Positions 8,294 to 17,255 of a DNA stretch of 64,000 bases are shown here, in pieces. Below the pieces are notes generated by a model that was given only the letters and a program-made list of their open reading frames with translations, searched no databases and was not told the origin of the DNA. Numbering within the stretch: position 1 is the stretch's first letter; each line of letters starts with the position of its first letter. The position numbers and the translations under genes were made by a program. The stretch covers positions 107,168 to 171,167 of the forward strand of contig NZ_LIVV01000002.1 of NCBI RefSeq assembly GCF_001905825.1. The letters are read 5' to 3'. The DNA is from Streptomyces sp. CB02009 (lineage in GTDB: Bacteria; Actinomycetota; Actinomycetes; Streptomycetales; Streptomycetaceae).

Positions 8294-8739
8294 GTTTCCC
8301 CCATGCCGTGGGCCAGTTCCGCCCAGACGACCTGGGCCGTCCCGTGTCCGGTGCGGTCGGCGCCCCAGGCGGTGCACAGGGCGTCCACGATGAGGAGTCC
8401 GCGGCCGCGCTCGTCCTCGCCGCAGTCGCGTATCCGCGGGTCCGCCGGGCCGCCCTCGTCGCGCACGGCTATCCGGAGGGTGTCCTCGCCCTCGCGCAGC
8501 TCGCATATGAAGCGGTCGCTGGCGGTGTGCACGACGGCGTTGGTGACGAGTTCGGAGACGACCAGGGCCACGGTGTCGCGGATGTCGGGGCCGCAGCCCC
8601 AGAGGATGAGGCGTTCCTCCGCGAGGCGGCGGGCGCGTGCCACCGAGGACGTGAGGGCGGGGAGCTCGTAGGCGAAGCGGCGGACGCCATCGGTATCGGT
8701 CTGGGGCTGCGGGCGCGGGGCCATGACTCGGGGACTCAT
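8287..8739 (-). CDS. RsbW-like ATP-binding (HATPase_c) regulatory protein
   Basis: A 150-residue GHKL ATPase of the anti-sigma-factor kinase type. The N box is SELVTNAVVH, the G1 box DEGGPADPR and the G2 box GRGLLIVDALCTAWG, so the ATP site looks complete. There is no membrane or sensor domain. It is divergent from an HTH gene with a DUF397 partner, which is the standard Streptomyces WhiJ/AbaA-type arrangement, and its stop overlaps the next gene. The start is taken at ATG 8739; ATG 8724 is possible. Probable role is phosphorylation or sequestration of a regulatory partner. Confidence 0.85.
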   Translation of the reverse strand: MSPRVMAPRPQPQTDTDGVRRFAYELPALTSSVARARRLAEERLILWGCGPDIRDTVALVVSELVTNAVVHTASDRFICELREGEDTLRIAVRDEGGPADPRIRDCGEDERGRGLLIVDALCTAWGADRTGHGTAQVVWAELAHGMGETC

Positions 8740-8889
8740 GAGACCTGAAGGCTGCGCGTTACCAGAAGCCACGACCGGTTCCTCACAACAAGGGGCAGGA
8801 GTGCCTGTACGGCGCTGTCGCCGTGGCGCGGTGGCGCACGGCGGCAGCGTGTACTGGTTCACACCGGAACACTGTCCTCCTGAGTCGGA

Positions 8890-8925
8890 CACTTGGCAAG
8901 TGGCACTCTGAAAATTCCAGAGTGC
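8890..8925. promoter_or_regulatory. Two adjacent palindromes, probable operator of the WhiJ-type locus
   Basis: CACTTG-G-CAAGTG (8890-8902) is followed directly by GCACTCTG-AAAATTC-CAGAGTGC (8903-8925). Both are perfect inverted repeats in the 250-base divergent region between the ATPase and HTH genes, 65 bases before the HTH start. The second has an AT-rich centre that stands out in this GC-rich DNA. Likely bound by the HTH protein at 8990-9865. Confidence 0.55.
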
Positions 8926-8989
8926 TGTGTTCTCTCTGGCGCGGCTTCGTGTCACACTCGTCGAAACAGTGCGTCGGGGAGGTCTGAGA

Positions 8990-9865
8990 GTGAGCGAGCC
9001 GCGGTCCGCCCCCACGGTGGGACAGGTCGTTCTCGGCAGGCGCCTGCAGGATCTGCGGGAGCGTGCCGGCCTGAAGAGGGAAGAGGCCGCGAAGATCCTC
9101 CGGGTGGCTCCGGCCACCGTCCGGCGGATGGAGACCGCCGAAGTCGCACTGAAGATTCCGTACGTGCAGCTCCTCCTGAGGGAGTACGGGATCACGGACT
9201 CCGAGGCCGAGGGGTTCATCGCCCTGGCGGAGGAGGCCAACCTTCCCGGCTGGTGGCAGCGGTTCCACGACGTGCTGCCCGGCTGGTTCTCCATGTACGT
9301 CAGCCTGGAGGGGGCGGCCAGCCTCATCCGGGCGTACGAGCCCCAGTTCGTCCCCGGTCTGCTTCAGACCGAGGACTACGCCCGCGCCATTCTGCGCAGC
9401 GGGGCGGTCGGTGGCGGCAGCGATGCCGCCAAGGACGAGGACGCCGAGCGGCATGTAGCCCTGCGGATGGAGCGGCAGTCCCTGCTGACCAGGGATGACG
9501 CCCCGAAGTTCTGGGTGATCATGGACGAGACGGTGTTCCGCCGACCGGTCGGCGCCGGGCCCGAAGTGATGCGCGACCAGCTCGACCGGCTGCTCGAAGC
9601 GTCGGAGCTGCCGAACGTCACCCTGCAGATCGCGGAGTTCGCGTCCGGCCACCACCCCGGCACCTACGGACCGTTCGTCCTCTTCCGTTTCGCCATGCCT
9701 GAATTGCCGGACATGGTGTACAGCGAGTACCTGACCGGCGCCGTCTATCTCGACGCGCGCCCCGAGGTGGCATCCCACCTGGAGGTCATGGACCGCATGG
9801 CGGCTCAGGCCGCGACTGCACAACGCACGAAGGAGATTCTCCGGAATCTCCGCAAGGAGCTGTGA
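8990..9865 (+). CDS. Helix-turn-helix regulator with DUF5753 (WhiJ/Scr1-like)
   Basis: A 291-residue protein with an XRE-type HTH at about residues 13-70 (LGRRLQDLRERAGLKREEAAKIL, then ATVRRMETAEV) and a C-terminal DUF5753 domain marked by PGLLQTEDYARAI and TLQIAEFASGHHPGTYGPFVLFRF. The GTG start at 8990 follows GGGGAGG; an upstream ATG at 8927 would add unrelated residues. It is followed with no gap by a DUF397 gene. Family members in S. coelicolor act in development and antibiotic control; the DUF397 partner is often regarded as its antagonist. Likely autoregulated through the palindromes at 8890-8925. Confidence 0.9.
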   Translation: MSEPRSAPTVGQVVLGRRLQDLRERAGLKREEAAKILRVAPATVRRMETAEVALKIPYVQLLLREYGITDSEAEGFIALAEEANLPGWWQRFHDVLPGWFSMYVSLEGAASLIRAYEPQFVPGLLQTEDYARAILRSGAVGGGSDAAKDEDAERHVALRMERQSLLTRDDAPKFWVIMDETVFRRPVGAGPEVMRDQLDRLLEASELPNVTLQIAEFASGHHPGTYGPFVLFRFAMPELPDMVYSEYLTGAVYLDARPEVASHLEVMDRMAAQAATAQRTKEILRNLRKEL

Positions 9866-10102
9866 ATGGATCGCATATACAACGGCATGCCCGCCGCTGA
9901 GCTCGGTGCCGAGGGCTGGCACAAGCCGTGGAGCGGCGGGAACGGGGGCAACTGCGTCGAGGCCATGAAGCTGGCCGACGGCAGAGTCGCCGTGCGACAG
10001 TCCGCAGACCCTGAAGGACCAGCGCTCATCTACACCCACGGGGAGATCGCGGCTTTCATCCAGGGAGCCAAATCCGGTCAGGCTGACTTTCTGCTCACCT
10101 GA
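9866..10102 (+). CDS. DUF397 small partner protein
   Basis: A 78-residue protein with the DUF397 signature: WHKPWSGGNGGNCVEAMKLADGRVAVRQSADPEGPALIYTHGEIAAFIQGAKSG in shortened form (WSGGNGGNCVE, VAVRQSADPEGP, FIQGAK). The ATG starts right after the stop of the HTH gene, with the AAGGAG ribosome site inside that gene, so the two are coupled. DUF397 proteins pair with WhiJ-like regulators. Confidence 0.92.
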   Translation: MDRIYNGMPAAELGAEGWHKPWSGGNGGNCVEAMKLADGRVAVRQSADPEGPALIYTHGEIAAFIQGAKSGQADFLLT

Positions 10103-10143
10103 ACCCTTCCGTCCTCCCCCTACCGTCACGTAACTCTTGTTGC

Positions 10144-10152
10144 AGTGCCACT
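10144..10152. promoter_or_regulatory. AGTGCCACT element shared with the HTH promoter
   Basis: The 9-mer AGTGCCACT lies 25 bases before the DUF574 methyltransferase start. Its complement AGTGGCACT spans the junction of the two palindromes at 8899-8907. This may be a half-site for the same regulator; chance cannot be excluded for a 9-mer. Confidence 0.3.
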
Positions 10153-10176
10153 CGTTCATCCCGACCAGGAGCGCCG

Positions 10177-10995
10177 ATGACCCAGGACCCCGCATCCCCG
10201 CGGAGTGAGATACGGATCGACACCAGCACGCCGCATCCCGCGCGGATGTACGACTGGTTCCTGGGCGGCAAGGACAACTACCCGGTCGACGAGGCGATGG
10301 CACGCCAGCTCCTCACCGTCGACGCCCGCGGCCGGGACATGGCCCGCGTCAACCGGGCCTTCATGCACCGCGCCATCCGCTGGCTCAGCGCCCACGGCGT
10401 CCGCCAGTACCTGGACATCGGTACGGGCATCCCGACCGAGCCCAACCTGCACCAGATCGCGCAGCAGGCCGCTCCGGACTCCCGCATCGTCTACTGCGAC
10501 AACGACCCGATCGTGCTCGCGCACGCGGCCGCCCTGCTGCGCTCGACCCCGGAAGGGGCCACCGAGTACATCCAGGCGGACGCCCGCGAACCCGAGATCA
10601 TCCTCGAAAGGGCCGGAAAGGTCCTTGACTTCGATCAGCCCATCGCGCTGTCGATGCTCGCCCTGCTGCACTTCGTGGGCGACGAGGACAACGCGTACGA
10701 CCTGGTCGGCAAGCTCGTGGACCAGCTCGCGCCGGGCAGCTACCTGGTCCTCTCCCATGTCACCGGGGACTTCAACCCCGAGGGCGCGGCGGAGGCGGTC
10801 GCGATGTACAAGGCGCGCGGGCTGACCCTGCGGCCGCGTTCGCGGGACGAGCTCGCCGCGTTCTTCGACGGCCTCGAGTTCGTCGAGCCCGGGGTCTCGC
10901 TCACCGCCGAGTGGCATCCGGAGCTGGGCGAGCCCGTCCCGGTACCGGGCGACGAGCCCATCCCGGGCTGGGCCGCGGTGGCCCGCAAGCCCTGA
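10177..10995 (+). CDS. DUF574 SAM-dependent methyltransferase
   Basis: A 272-residue protein of the actinobacterial DUF574 (Methyltransf_19) family. The family opening is complete: PHPARMYDWFLGGKDNYPVDE, then VNRAFMHRAIRWL, the SAM motif YLDIGTGIPTEPNLHQIAQ at about residues 80-98, VYCDNDPIVLAHA and the C-terminal RSRDELAAFFDGLEFVEPGV. AGGAGCGCCG precedes the ATG. It lies 74 bases downstream of the DUF397 gene and ends at a strong bidirectional terminator. Substrate unknown; such genes commonly sit near WhiJ-type loci. Confidence 0.9.
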   Translation: MTQDPASPRSEIRIDTSTPHPARMYDWFLGGKDNYPVDEAMARQLLTVDARGRDMARVNRAFMHRAIRWLSAHGVRQYLDIGTGIPTEPNLHQIAQQAAPDSRIVYCDNDPIVLAHAAALLRSTPEGATEYIQADAREPEIILERAGKVLDFDQPIALSMLALLHFVGDEDNAYDLVGKLVDQLAPGSYLVLSHVTGDFNPEGAAEAVAMYKARGLTLRPRSRDELAAFFDGLEFVEPGVSLTAEWHPELGEPVPVPGDEPIPGWAAVARKP

Positions 10996-11024
10996 TCCCG
11001 TCCGTTCCCCGATCCCGTCCGTAC

Positions 11025-11064
11025 GGGAGGAGGCCCCGCCGGCATTCCGGCGGGGCCTCCTCCC
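11025..11064. terminator. Bidirectional terminator
   Basis: A perfect 18-base-pair stem (GGGAGGAGGCCCCGCCGG and its complement) with the loop CATT lies between the convergent DUF574 methyltransferase and M64 peptidase genes. Confidence 0.9.
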
Positions 11065-11087
11065 GTTGCGGGCCTCTCCTGAGAGGG

Positions 11088-12974
11088 CTACGGCGCCACC
11101 AGCGTCACCAGGAACTCGCCGGTCCCGCCGATGTTGCCGGCCGCGTCGATCGTGCGGTACTCGATCCTGTGGGTGCCGTAGTCGGGGGTCGCGTCGTCCC
11201 ACGGCACCGCGCGGCTGCGGCCCAGTTTCCCGTACACGAGGTCGTCGATCACCGTGCCGCCGGGCGAGAAGCGGAACGGCGCGTCCGCGTCCGTGGGCCA
11301 GCCGTAGTAGGTGTACCAGCCGTCGCCGTCGACCCTGAACTGGCTCACCACCGCGCCCTCCTGGTCGTCCCGCGCGGTCAGCCGCATCGTGAACGGCCCG
11401 TCGTACACGTACTCCACGGGCCGGCCGTGCCGCCCCACCGTGCGCAGCGGCTCCGAGAGCGCGTACGTGGCGGTCGCCGGGCGGGCGTCCACGGTCCAGC
11501 TCAACTCCTCGTCCGTGCCCACGATGCGCGCGGTGAGCGTGTGGGTGCCCGGGGCCAACCTGAGGGAACGCAGGTCCAGGTCGCGGTCGTTGGGCCCGGT
11601 CGCCACGGTGCGGCCGTCGAGGCGCCAGCGCAGGGCCGGGGTCCGGTCCACCGCGTGGGTGGTGTCGGCGTGGACCACCGACCGGGCGCCGACGGGCGAT
11701 CCGAGAGGGGTGTGGCCGGTGAACGCGGCCGCGGTCCCGTCGCGCTCGGTGGTGCGGGCCGGGTCCACCGTCCACGCGACGGTCCGGGTGAGGGCCGCCG
11801 AGGCGCGGACCGCCGGATCACGGACGAAGGGCGTCGGATCGGTGACGGTCGCGGTGAGGGTGTGCGGCCCGGGGGAGAGCCGCAGGGCGCGCAGGTCGAC
11901 GGTGCGCGCGCCGCGGGTGGGCAGCGTCCGCCCGTCCAGGCGCCAGGTCACGCTGAGCGCGCCGCCCACCGGGTGCAGGGTGTCGACCCACACCGTCCGG
12001 TCCGCGCCGACGGGTGCGGTGTTCGGCGTGTGGTCCTGGACCAGGTTCACCTTGGCGGAGATCGCCCGGACCATCACCTCGCGCTCCACCTGGTCGAAGG
12101 CGTAGCCGAGGGTCTTCATCAGGGAGTGACGGCTCGGGCGCCAGACGCCCTTCGTGCTGTACATGCCGCCCTCGTGGCGGCCGATGACGCCGCCCGACTC
12201 GCTCTCCTCGCCGAGCCAGCGCCACCACTTGGCGCGCTGGTCCCACATCTGACGCTCCGTCAGGAGAGTGTGGTGGGCGGAGGAGGGTTCCGGCCCGGAG
12301 TAGGCCTCGCCCGGCACCCCGCGCGCGTAGTAGTCGTACTCGTCCTGGAGGCCGCCCAGCGAATGGCCTATCTCGTGCGGGGTGATGAGCGAGGAGAGCG
12401 CGTTGCCGCCGGACGCCGTGGCGTAACTGCCGCCCGCGCCGCCGTAGGTGGAGCTGTGGGCGAGGGCGACGATCTGCCGGTTGGCGCCGCTCGTGCCCGG
12501 GACGAGATCGGCGAGCGCGGCGGCCTTCCGGCTGTCGACGGTCAGCAGCCGCTGCACGCTGCCGGGATTGCAGCCGCCCCAGAACCCCATGTCGAGCGCC
12601 GTGTCGCGGGCGGGCGAGTCGAGGCCGGGGTCGCAGTCCACGCCCGACTCGGCCGAAGGGGCCTCCACCGCCCAGACGTTGATGTACGAGCGGTAGGAGG
12701 CGAAGGGCTCGACGCTCCACAGGGTGTTCAGGTGCCGGTCGAGGTCGGCGCGGAACGCCGGCATCTCCGCCGCGGTGTAGCCGTCGCCCATGAACACCAG
12801 GTTGAACCGCCGGTCCGCGGGCCCGGTGGTCTGCACCGGGACGACGGCGGGACCGTCACCGGGCGTCGGCGTCTCGGCCGCGGCCGGCACGGTGCCCACC
12901 AGACCGGCGGCCAGCAGGCAGACCGCGACGACGCGGGCCACCTCTCGTCGAACTCCCCTGAGCTGTGAGGTCAT
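11088..12974 (-). CDS. Secreted M64-family metallopeptidase with Ig-like repeats
   Basis: A 628-residue protein with a Sec signal peptide (basic start, VVAVCLLAAGLVGTVP, cleavage near AAAE). The peptidase domain starts FNLVFMGDGYTAAEM and contains TPHEIGHSLGGLQDEYDYY at about residue 200, the zinc-binding motif of IgA-peptidase-type M64 enzymes. From about residue 330 there are three repeats of a beta-sandwich type (DTLHPVGGALSVTWRLDGRTL, DTTHAVDRTPALRWRLDGRTV and a third ending at the C-terminus), which may bind substrate or cell wall. A TAGGCT hexamer ends eight bases before the ATG. It is an isolated gene facing a terminator. Confidence 0.88.
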   Translation of the reverse strand: MTSQLRGVRREVARVVAVCLLAAGLVGTVPAAAETPTPGDGPAVVPVQTTGPADRRFNLVFMGDGYTAAEMPAFRADLDRHLNTLWSVEPFASYRSYINVWAVEAPSAESGVDCDPGLDSPARDTALDMGFWGGCNPGSVQRLLTVDSRKAAALADLVPGTSGANRQIVALAHSSTYGGAGGSYATASGGNALSSLITPHEIGHSLGGLQDEYDYYARGVPGEAYSGPEPSSAHHTLLTERQMWDQRAKWWRWLGEESESGGVIGRHEGGMYSTKGVWRPSRHSLMKTLGYAFDQVEREVMVRAISAKVNLVQDHTPNTAPVGADRTVWVDTLHPVGGALSVTWRLDGRTLPTRGARTVDLRALRLSPGPHTLTATVTDPTPFVRDPAVRASAALTRTVAWTVDPARTTERDGTAAAFTGHTPLGSPVGARSVVHADTTHAVDRTPALRWRLDGRTVATGPNDRDLDLRSLRLAPGTHTLTARIVGTDEELSWTVDARPATATYALSEPLRTVGRHGRPVEYVYDGPFTMRLTARDDQEGAVVSQFRVDGDGWYTYYGWPTDADAPFRFSPGGTVIDDLVYGKLGRSRAVPWDDATPDYGTHRIEYRTIDAAGNIGGTGEFLVTLVAP

Positions 12975-12982
12975 GGGGCGCG

Positions 12983-12988
12983 AGCCTA
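12983..12988 (-). promoter_or_regulatory. -10 hexamer TAGGCT of the M64 gene
   Basis: On the minus strand TAGGCT is followed by eight bases and the ATG at 12974, a spacing that would give a leaderless or nearly leaderless transcript. Confidence 0.5.
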
Positions 12989-13066
12989 GGCCGCGCCCCC
13001 GCTCCGGTAAAGCTGTTCGCCGGCCGTATGCCTCCGCGACGGATGCGCCGGTACCGGACGGCCGCT

Positions 13067-14410
13067 TCAGTGCCGTAGGTACGCCAGACCCGCGTGCTCC
13101 GCCGTGTAGCCCTCCACCAGGCGGCGGGCCACCGACACCGAGTCGACCAGCGGATGGAGGGCGAAGGCCTTCACGGCCGTCGCCCGCGAACCGCTCTCCG
13201 CCGCCGCGAGGACCTCCCGCTCCACCGCCTTCACGGCCGTCACCAGGCCGACGGCGTGGTACGGCAGCGGGGACACCGACACCGGGTGGGCACCGTTCGC
13301 GTCGACGAAGCACGGGACCTCGATCACCGCGTCCGCGTCGAGCGCGGCGAGGGTCGTGCCGTTGCGGACGTTGAGGATCAGCGTGGCCCGCTCGCCCCGC
13401 GCGACGGCCCGCATGAGAGCCAGCGCCACCTTCTCGTAGCCGCCGGACTCCAGGTCCTCCTCGTCGCGCTCCCCGATCCCGGCCGCCTCCCGGTTGGCCG
13501 CCATGTAGGTGGCCTCCCGGTCGGCGAGCGTACGGTGCCAGGCGGCGAGGGCAGGGGTGTCCGGCTTCCCCATCTCCTGGTAGAAGGCGCCCTGCTGGTC
13601 GCGCAGATAGGCGCCGCGGGTCCGCTCGGCCGACCGGTAGGCCTGCACGGCCTCCCGGTTGAAGTAGTAGTAGTGCAGGTACTCGTTGGGGATCGCGCCG
13701 AGGGAGCGCAGCCATTCCGGGCCGAAGAGCCTGCCCTCCTCGAAGGAGCCGAGCGCCTCCTCGTCGGCGAGCAGCCGCGGCAGCTCGTCCCGGCCGTCGA
13801 TCCGCAACCCCCGCAGCCAGCCCAGGTGGTTGAGGCCCACGTAGTCGATCCAGGCCCTGTCCGGGTCGGCGCCCAGGATGCGGGCGACCCGGCGGCCGAG
13901 GCCGACGGGGGAGTCGCAGATGCCGATGACCCGGTCGCCGAGGATCCGGGACATCGCCTCCGTGACGAGGCCCGCCGGGTTCGTGAAGTTGATGACCCAG
14001 GCCTCGGGGGCGAGTTCGGCGATCCGGCGCGCGACGTGCACCGCGACGGGCACGGTCCGCAGCCCGTAGGCGATGCCGCCGGCGCCCACCGTCTCCTGGC
14101 CGAGCACCCCCTCGGCGAGCGCGATCCGCTCGTCCGCGGCCCGGCCCTCCAGGCCGCCGACCCGGATCGCCGAGAACACGAAGTCGGCCCCGCGCAGCGC
14201 CTCGTCCAGGTCCGTCGTCGCCGTGACACCGGGCGCGTCGGGCACCCCCTCACCCTGTTCCGCCAGGACCCTGGCGATGGCCGAGAGCCGCCCCTCGTCG
14301 AGGTCGTACAGGGTGACATGGGTGACCCGCCCCTCGGCGTGGTCGCCGAGGAGGGCGCCGTACACCAGCGGCACCCGGAACCCGCCGCCTCCGAGAATCG
14401 TCAGTTTCAT
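13067..14410 (-). CDS. 6-phospho-beta-glucosidase, GH4 family
   Basis: A 447-residue GH4 enzyme. The N-terminal Rossmann motif KLTILGGGGFRVPLVY binds NAD, and the family residues are present: ASN-type INFTNPAGLVTEAM, the metal-binding Cys in GICDSPVGLGRR (about 165), NHLGWLRG (about 192) and ALNVRNGTT-like VPCFVDANGAHPVSVSPLP. These enzymes hydrolyse 6-phospho-beta-glucosides by a redox elimination mechanism that needs NAD+ and a divalent metal. No PTS or transporter gene is next to it. TAGCGT lies six bases before the ATG, which suggests a leaderless transcript. Confidence 0.9.
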   Translation of the reverse strand: MKLTILGGGGFRVPLVYGALLGDHAEGRVTHVTLYDLDEGRLSAIARVLAEQGEGVPDAPGVTATTDLDEALRGADFVFSAIRVGGLEGRAADERIALAEGVLGQETVGAGGIAYGLRTVPVAVHVARRIAELAPEAWVINFTNPAGLVTEAMSRILGDRVIGICDSPVGLGRRVARILGADPDRAWIDYVGLNHLGWLRGLRIDGRDELPRLLADEEALGSFEEGRLFGPEWLRSLGAIPNEYLHYYYFNREAVQAYRSAERTRGAYLRDQQGAFYQEMGKPDTPALAAWHRTLADREATYMAANREAAGIGERDEEDLESGGYEKVALALMRAVARGERATLILNVRNGTTLAALDADAVIEVPCFVDANGAHPVSVSPLPYHAVGLVTAVKAVEREVLAAAESGSRATAVKAFALHPLVDSVSVARRLVEGYTAEHAGLAYLRH

Positions 14411-14416
14411 GCTCGT

Positions 14417-14422
14417 ACGCTA
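14417..14422 (-). promoter_or_regulatory. -10 hexamer TAGCGT of the GH4 gene
   Basis: TAGCGT reads on the minus strand with six bases to the ATG at 14410. No ribosome binding site separates them, so translation is probably leaderless. Confidence 0.5.
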
Positions 14423-14511
14423 CTCGGACGCACCCCCTGAGCAGCGGGATCCCGCCCCGGCGTCCACACGGCCGTCCGCATGCCGGGCACCCGGTGGGGG
14501 AGAATGGCGGC

Positions 14512-14961
14512 ATGTCCCGACGCAAGACCCGCCCCCGTACGTCCCCGGCCCGCCCGGCCGCGCCCGCCGTGACCCCGGAGTCACCCTGCCCGTGCGGACT
14601 CGACGCCTCGTACGGCGCCTGCTGCGGCCGGTTCCACTCGGGGACCGGCGGCGGCGCGCCGACCGCCGAGCTCCTGATGCGCTCCCGCTACAGCGCGTTC
14701 GTCGTCCGGGACGAGGCGTATCTGCTGCGCAGCTGGGCGCCGGAGACCCGGCCCGGCGAGGTCGACTTCGACCCGGGGATGCGCTGGACCGGCCTGGAGA
14801 TCGAGTCGGCCACCGACGGCACCGCCTTCCACCAGCAGGGCACCGTCACCTTCACCGCGCGCTACGTCCACGGCGGCGAGCCCGGCGCCCTGCGCGAGCG
14901 GAGCCGCTTCGCCCGCCACGAGGGCGCCTGGGTGTACGTGGACGGGGACATCGGCGAGTAG
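14512..14961 (+). CDS. YchJ-like protein (UPF0225, SEC-C motif)
   Basis: A 149-residue protein. The N-terminal CPCGLDASYGACCGRFH is a SEC-C-like zinc-binding motif, followed by PTAELLMRSRYSAFVV and YLLRSWAPETRP, the conserved core of the YchJ family, and a C-terminal NTF2-like beta domain (GTVTFTARYV, SRFARHEGAWVYVDGD). The ATG at 14512 is chosen over the GTG at 14494 because GGGGGAG lies nine bases before it. Function unknown. It converges on the MFS gene. Confidence 0.88.
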   Translation: MSRRKTRPRTSPARPAAPAVTPESPCPCGLDASYGACCGRFHSGTGGGAPTAELLMRSRYSAFVVRDEAYLLRSWAPETRPGEVDFDPGMRWTGLEIESATDGTAFHQQGTVTFTARYVHGGEPGALRERSRFARHEGAWVYVDGDIGE

Positions 14962-14978
14962 CCGGTACCGGTACCGGC
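14961..14978. terminator. 18-bp perfect palindrome after ychJ-like gene
   Basis: GCCGGTACCGGTACCGGC begins on the last base of the stop codon and is followed by two further TACCGGC copies. As a self-complementary sequence between convergent genes it may be a terminator or only a simple repeat. Confidence 0.4.
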
Positions 14979-15047
14979 TACCGGCTACCGGGAGCGAGGA
15001 GCAAGCAGCGAGCGCCCGGGCCGGCCCGGCCCCGCCGCGGTCCCGCG

Positions 15048-17168
15048 TCAGGCGCTGCCGGTCCGGCTCAGTGCGCGGTCGCCGTCGCTGTCGGGGGACC
15101 GGTCGGGGAGGCCGTTCGCGAGGTCCTCGGCGACGACCTTCTTGGCGATGGCGTCCGTCGCCACGCGCAGTTCGGGTCCGCTGGGCCGGCCGCTCTCCTG
15201 CTCGACGCGGTCGGACAGCCAGTCGCCCCACGCGTGCGTGATGACGTCCGCCTCGCGCTTGCCGGCCGCGGTGTGGGAGAGCAGATGCCCGTCGCGGGTC
15301 AGGAAGCCCTCGTCGACCATCCGGTCGAAGGCCGGCAGCAGCACCTCGGGCGGGACCCGCCGCCCCGCCGAGATCAGTCCCAGGCTCGCGTGGCCGACCG
15401 TCCGGGTGTAGAGCTCGACCTGCATCACCGCCCACGCTCCGGCCGTGTCGAGCCGGGTGTCGGAGGTGTCGAGGATCCGCCGCGCGGTGGCCATGTCGAT
15501 CCGGCGCATGATCCGGCCCACGACCAGTTCCAGGTGCTGCGCGGAGTCGCCCGACGAGGTCGGGGCGGAGAAGCCCTCGCCCATGTCGGGTGCTGCGGCG
15601 CGCGCCGAGTCGCGGAGCTTCACCTGCTTGAGGAAGAGCGCGACGACGAAGCCGACGGCGGCGACCGGCACCGTCCAGAGGAAGACGGTGTGGAGGGTGT
15701 CGGCGTACGCGTTGACGATGGGTTCCGCCACCTGCTGCGGAAGGCCGTGGACCCCGTCCGGGCTCTGTGCCGCCTGCGCGACCCCCGTCGGGTCGAGGCC
15801 CTCGCTCCCGGCGACGGCAGCGGCCTCCGCGACCCCGACCCGGAGGTTGGGGGTCAGGGAGTTGACGTAGATCGTGCCGAAGACGGCGGTGCCGAAGGAG
15901 CTGCCGAGCGTGCGGAAGAAGGTGACGCCCGAGGTGGCGGTGCCGAGGTCGGAGTAGTCGACGGTGTTCTGCACGGCGATGGTGAGGACCTGCATGCACA
16001 GGCCGATGCCGACGCCGAGCACGAACATGTACAGCGACGCGAGCCAGGTGCTGGTCGTCGGTTCCATCAGGGACAGCAGATAGAGCCCCAGGCCCATCAC
16101 CAGGCAGCCGACGATCGGGAAGATCCGGTAGTGGCCCGTCTTGCTGACCACGTTGCCGCTGAAGATGGAGGCGATGAGCAGGCCGACGACCATGGGGAGG
16201 GTACGGATGCCGGAGACGGTCGCCGAGTCCCCGTCGACGTACTGGAGGTAGGTCGGCAGGAACGTCATCGCGCCGAGCATGGCGAAGCCGACGATGAAAC
16301 TCAGCACGGAGCAGACGGTGAAGACCGGATTGCCGAACAGCCGCATGGGCAGCATGGGTTCCGCCGCGCGGGTCTCCACCCAGCAGAACAGCCCGAGCGC
16401 GACGACACCGCCGACGAACAGCCCGATGATGACGGGGGACGTCCAGGCGTACTCGTTGCCGCCCCAACTGGTCGCCAGGATCAGGGCGCTGGCTCCGACG
16501 GCGACCAGCGCGATGCCGGCGTAGTCGATGACCGGCTTGCTCGCCGAGCGCACGGAGGGGATCGTGCGGGCGGCGGCGATGACGACCAGGATCGCGATGG
16601 GGACGTTGACGTAGAACGCCCAGCGCCAGCTGAGGTGGTCGGTGAACAGACCGCCGAGCAGGGGGCCGATGACGGTGGAGACGCCGAACACGGCTCCGAT
16701 CGCGCCCTGGTACTTGCCGCGTTCGCGCAGCGGGATCACATCGGCGATGAGCGCCATCGAGGTGACCATCAGGCCGCCCGCGCCGACGCCCTGGAGGCCG
16801 CGCCAGACGATCAGCAGCGTCATGTTGGTGGCGAGTCCGCAGAGGAACGAGCCCGTGATGAAGACGATCGCCGAGATCTGGAAGATCACCTTGCGGCCGA
16901 AGAGATCGCCGAACTTGCCGACGAGGACGGTCGCCACCGTCTCGGCGAGCAGGTACGCGGTGACCACCCACGACATGTGGGCGGCGCCGCCGAGGTCCGA
17001 GACGATCGTGGGCAGGGCGGTGCCGACGATCGTCTGGTCGAGCGCGGCGAGGAGGACACCCAGCATGATCGTGCCGAAGACGATGTTGCGGCGGCGGCGG
17101 TCGAGCACGGGTGGCTCGGTGGCGGCCGGGGCCGAGGGCGCGGGCGCTGCGTCGCTGGTCGTGGTCAC
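15048..17168 (-). CDS. EmrB/QacA-type 14-TM MFS drug transporter with C-terminal winged-helix domain
   Basis: A 706-residue protein. The transporter part begins [21 protein letters not shown] (motif of DHA2 pumps) and includes [10 protein letters not shown] (motif A), [11 protein letters not shown] and GPLLGGLF (motif C); about 14 hydrophobic helices run to residue 510 or so. Unlike typical members of about 500 residues, it continues with a soluble domain (about 540-690) that resembles a MarR-type winged helix: [59 protein letters not shown]. This could be a ligand sensor on the cytoplasmic side. It should export toxic compounds by proton antiport. Confidence 0.88.
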   Translation of the reverse strand: MTTTSDAAPAPSAPAATEPPVLDRRRRNIVFGTIMLGVLLAALDQTIVGTALPTIVSDLGGAAHMSWVVTAYLLAETVATVLVGKFGDLFGRKVIFQISAIVFITGSFLCGLATNMTLLIVWRGLQGVGAGGLMVTSMALIADVIPLRERGKYQGAIGAVFGVSTVIGPLLGGLFTDHLSWRWAFYVNVPIAILVVIAAARTIPSVRSASKPVIDYAGIALVAVGASALILATSWGGNEYAWTSPVIIGLFVGGVVALGLFCWVETRAAEPMLPMRLFGNPVFTVCSVLSFIVGFAMLGAMTFLPTYLQYVDGDSATVSGIRTLPMVVGLLIASIFSGNVVSKTGHYRIFPIVGCLVMGLGLYLLSLMEPTTSTWLASLYMFVLGVGIGLCMQVLTIAVQNTVDYSDLGTATSGVTFFRTLGSSFGTAVFGTIYVNSLTPNLRVGVAEAAAVAGSEGLDPTGVAQAAQSPDGVHGLPQQVAEPIVNAYADTLHTVFLWTVPVAAVGFVVALFLKQVKLRDSARAAAPDMGEGFSAPTSSGDSAQHLELVVGRIMRRIDMATARRILDTSDTRLDTAGAWAVMQVELYTRTVGHASLGLISAGRRVPPEVLLPAFDRMVDEGFLTRDGHLLSHTAAGKREADVITHAWGDWLSDRVEQESGRPSGPELRVATDAIAKKVVAEDLANGLPDRSPDSDGDRALSRTGSA

Positions 17169-17255
17169 TCTCGCAGCGTCACATCGGCCCCGACCGGGTG
17201 CATGCGGGGGACGGCCGAACGGGCGGACCGACGGGAAGCGGTCCGGCCGGATCCG

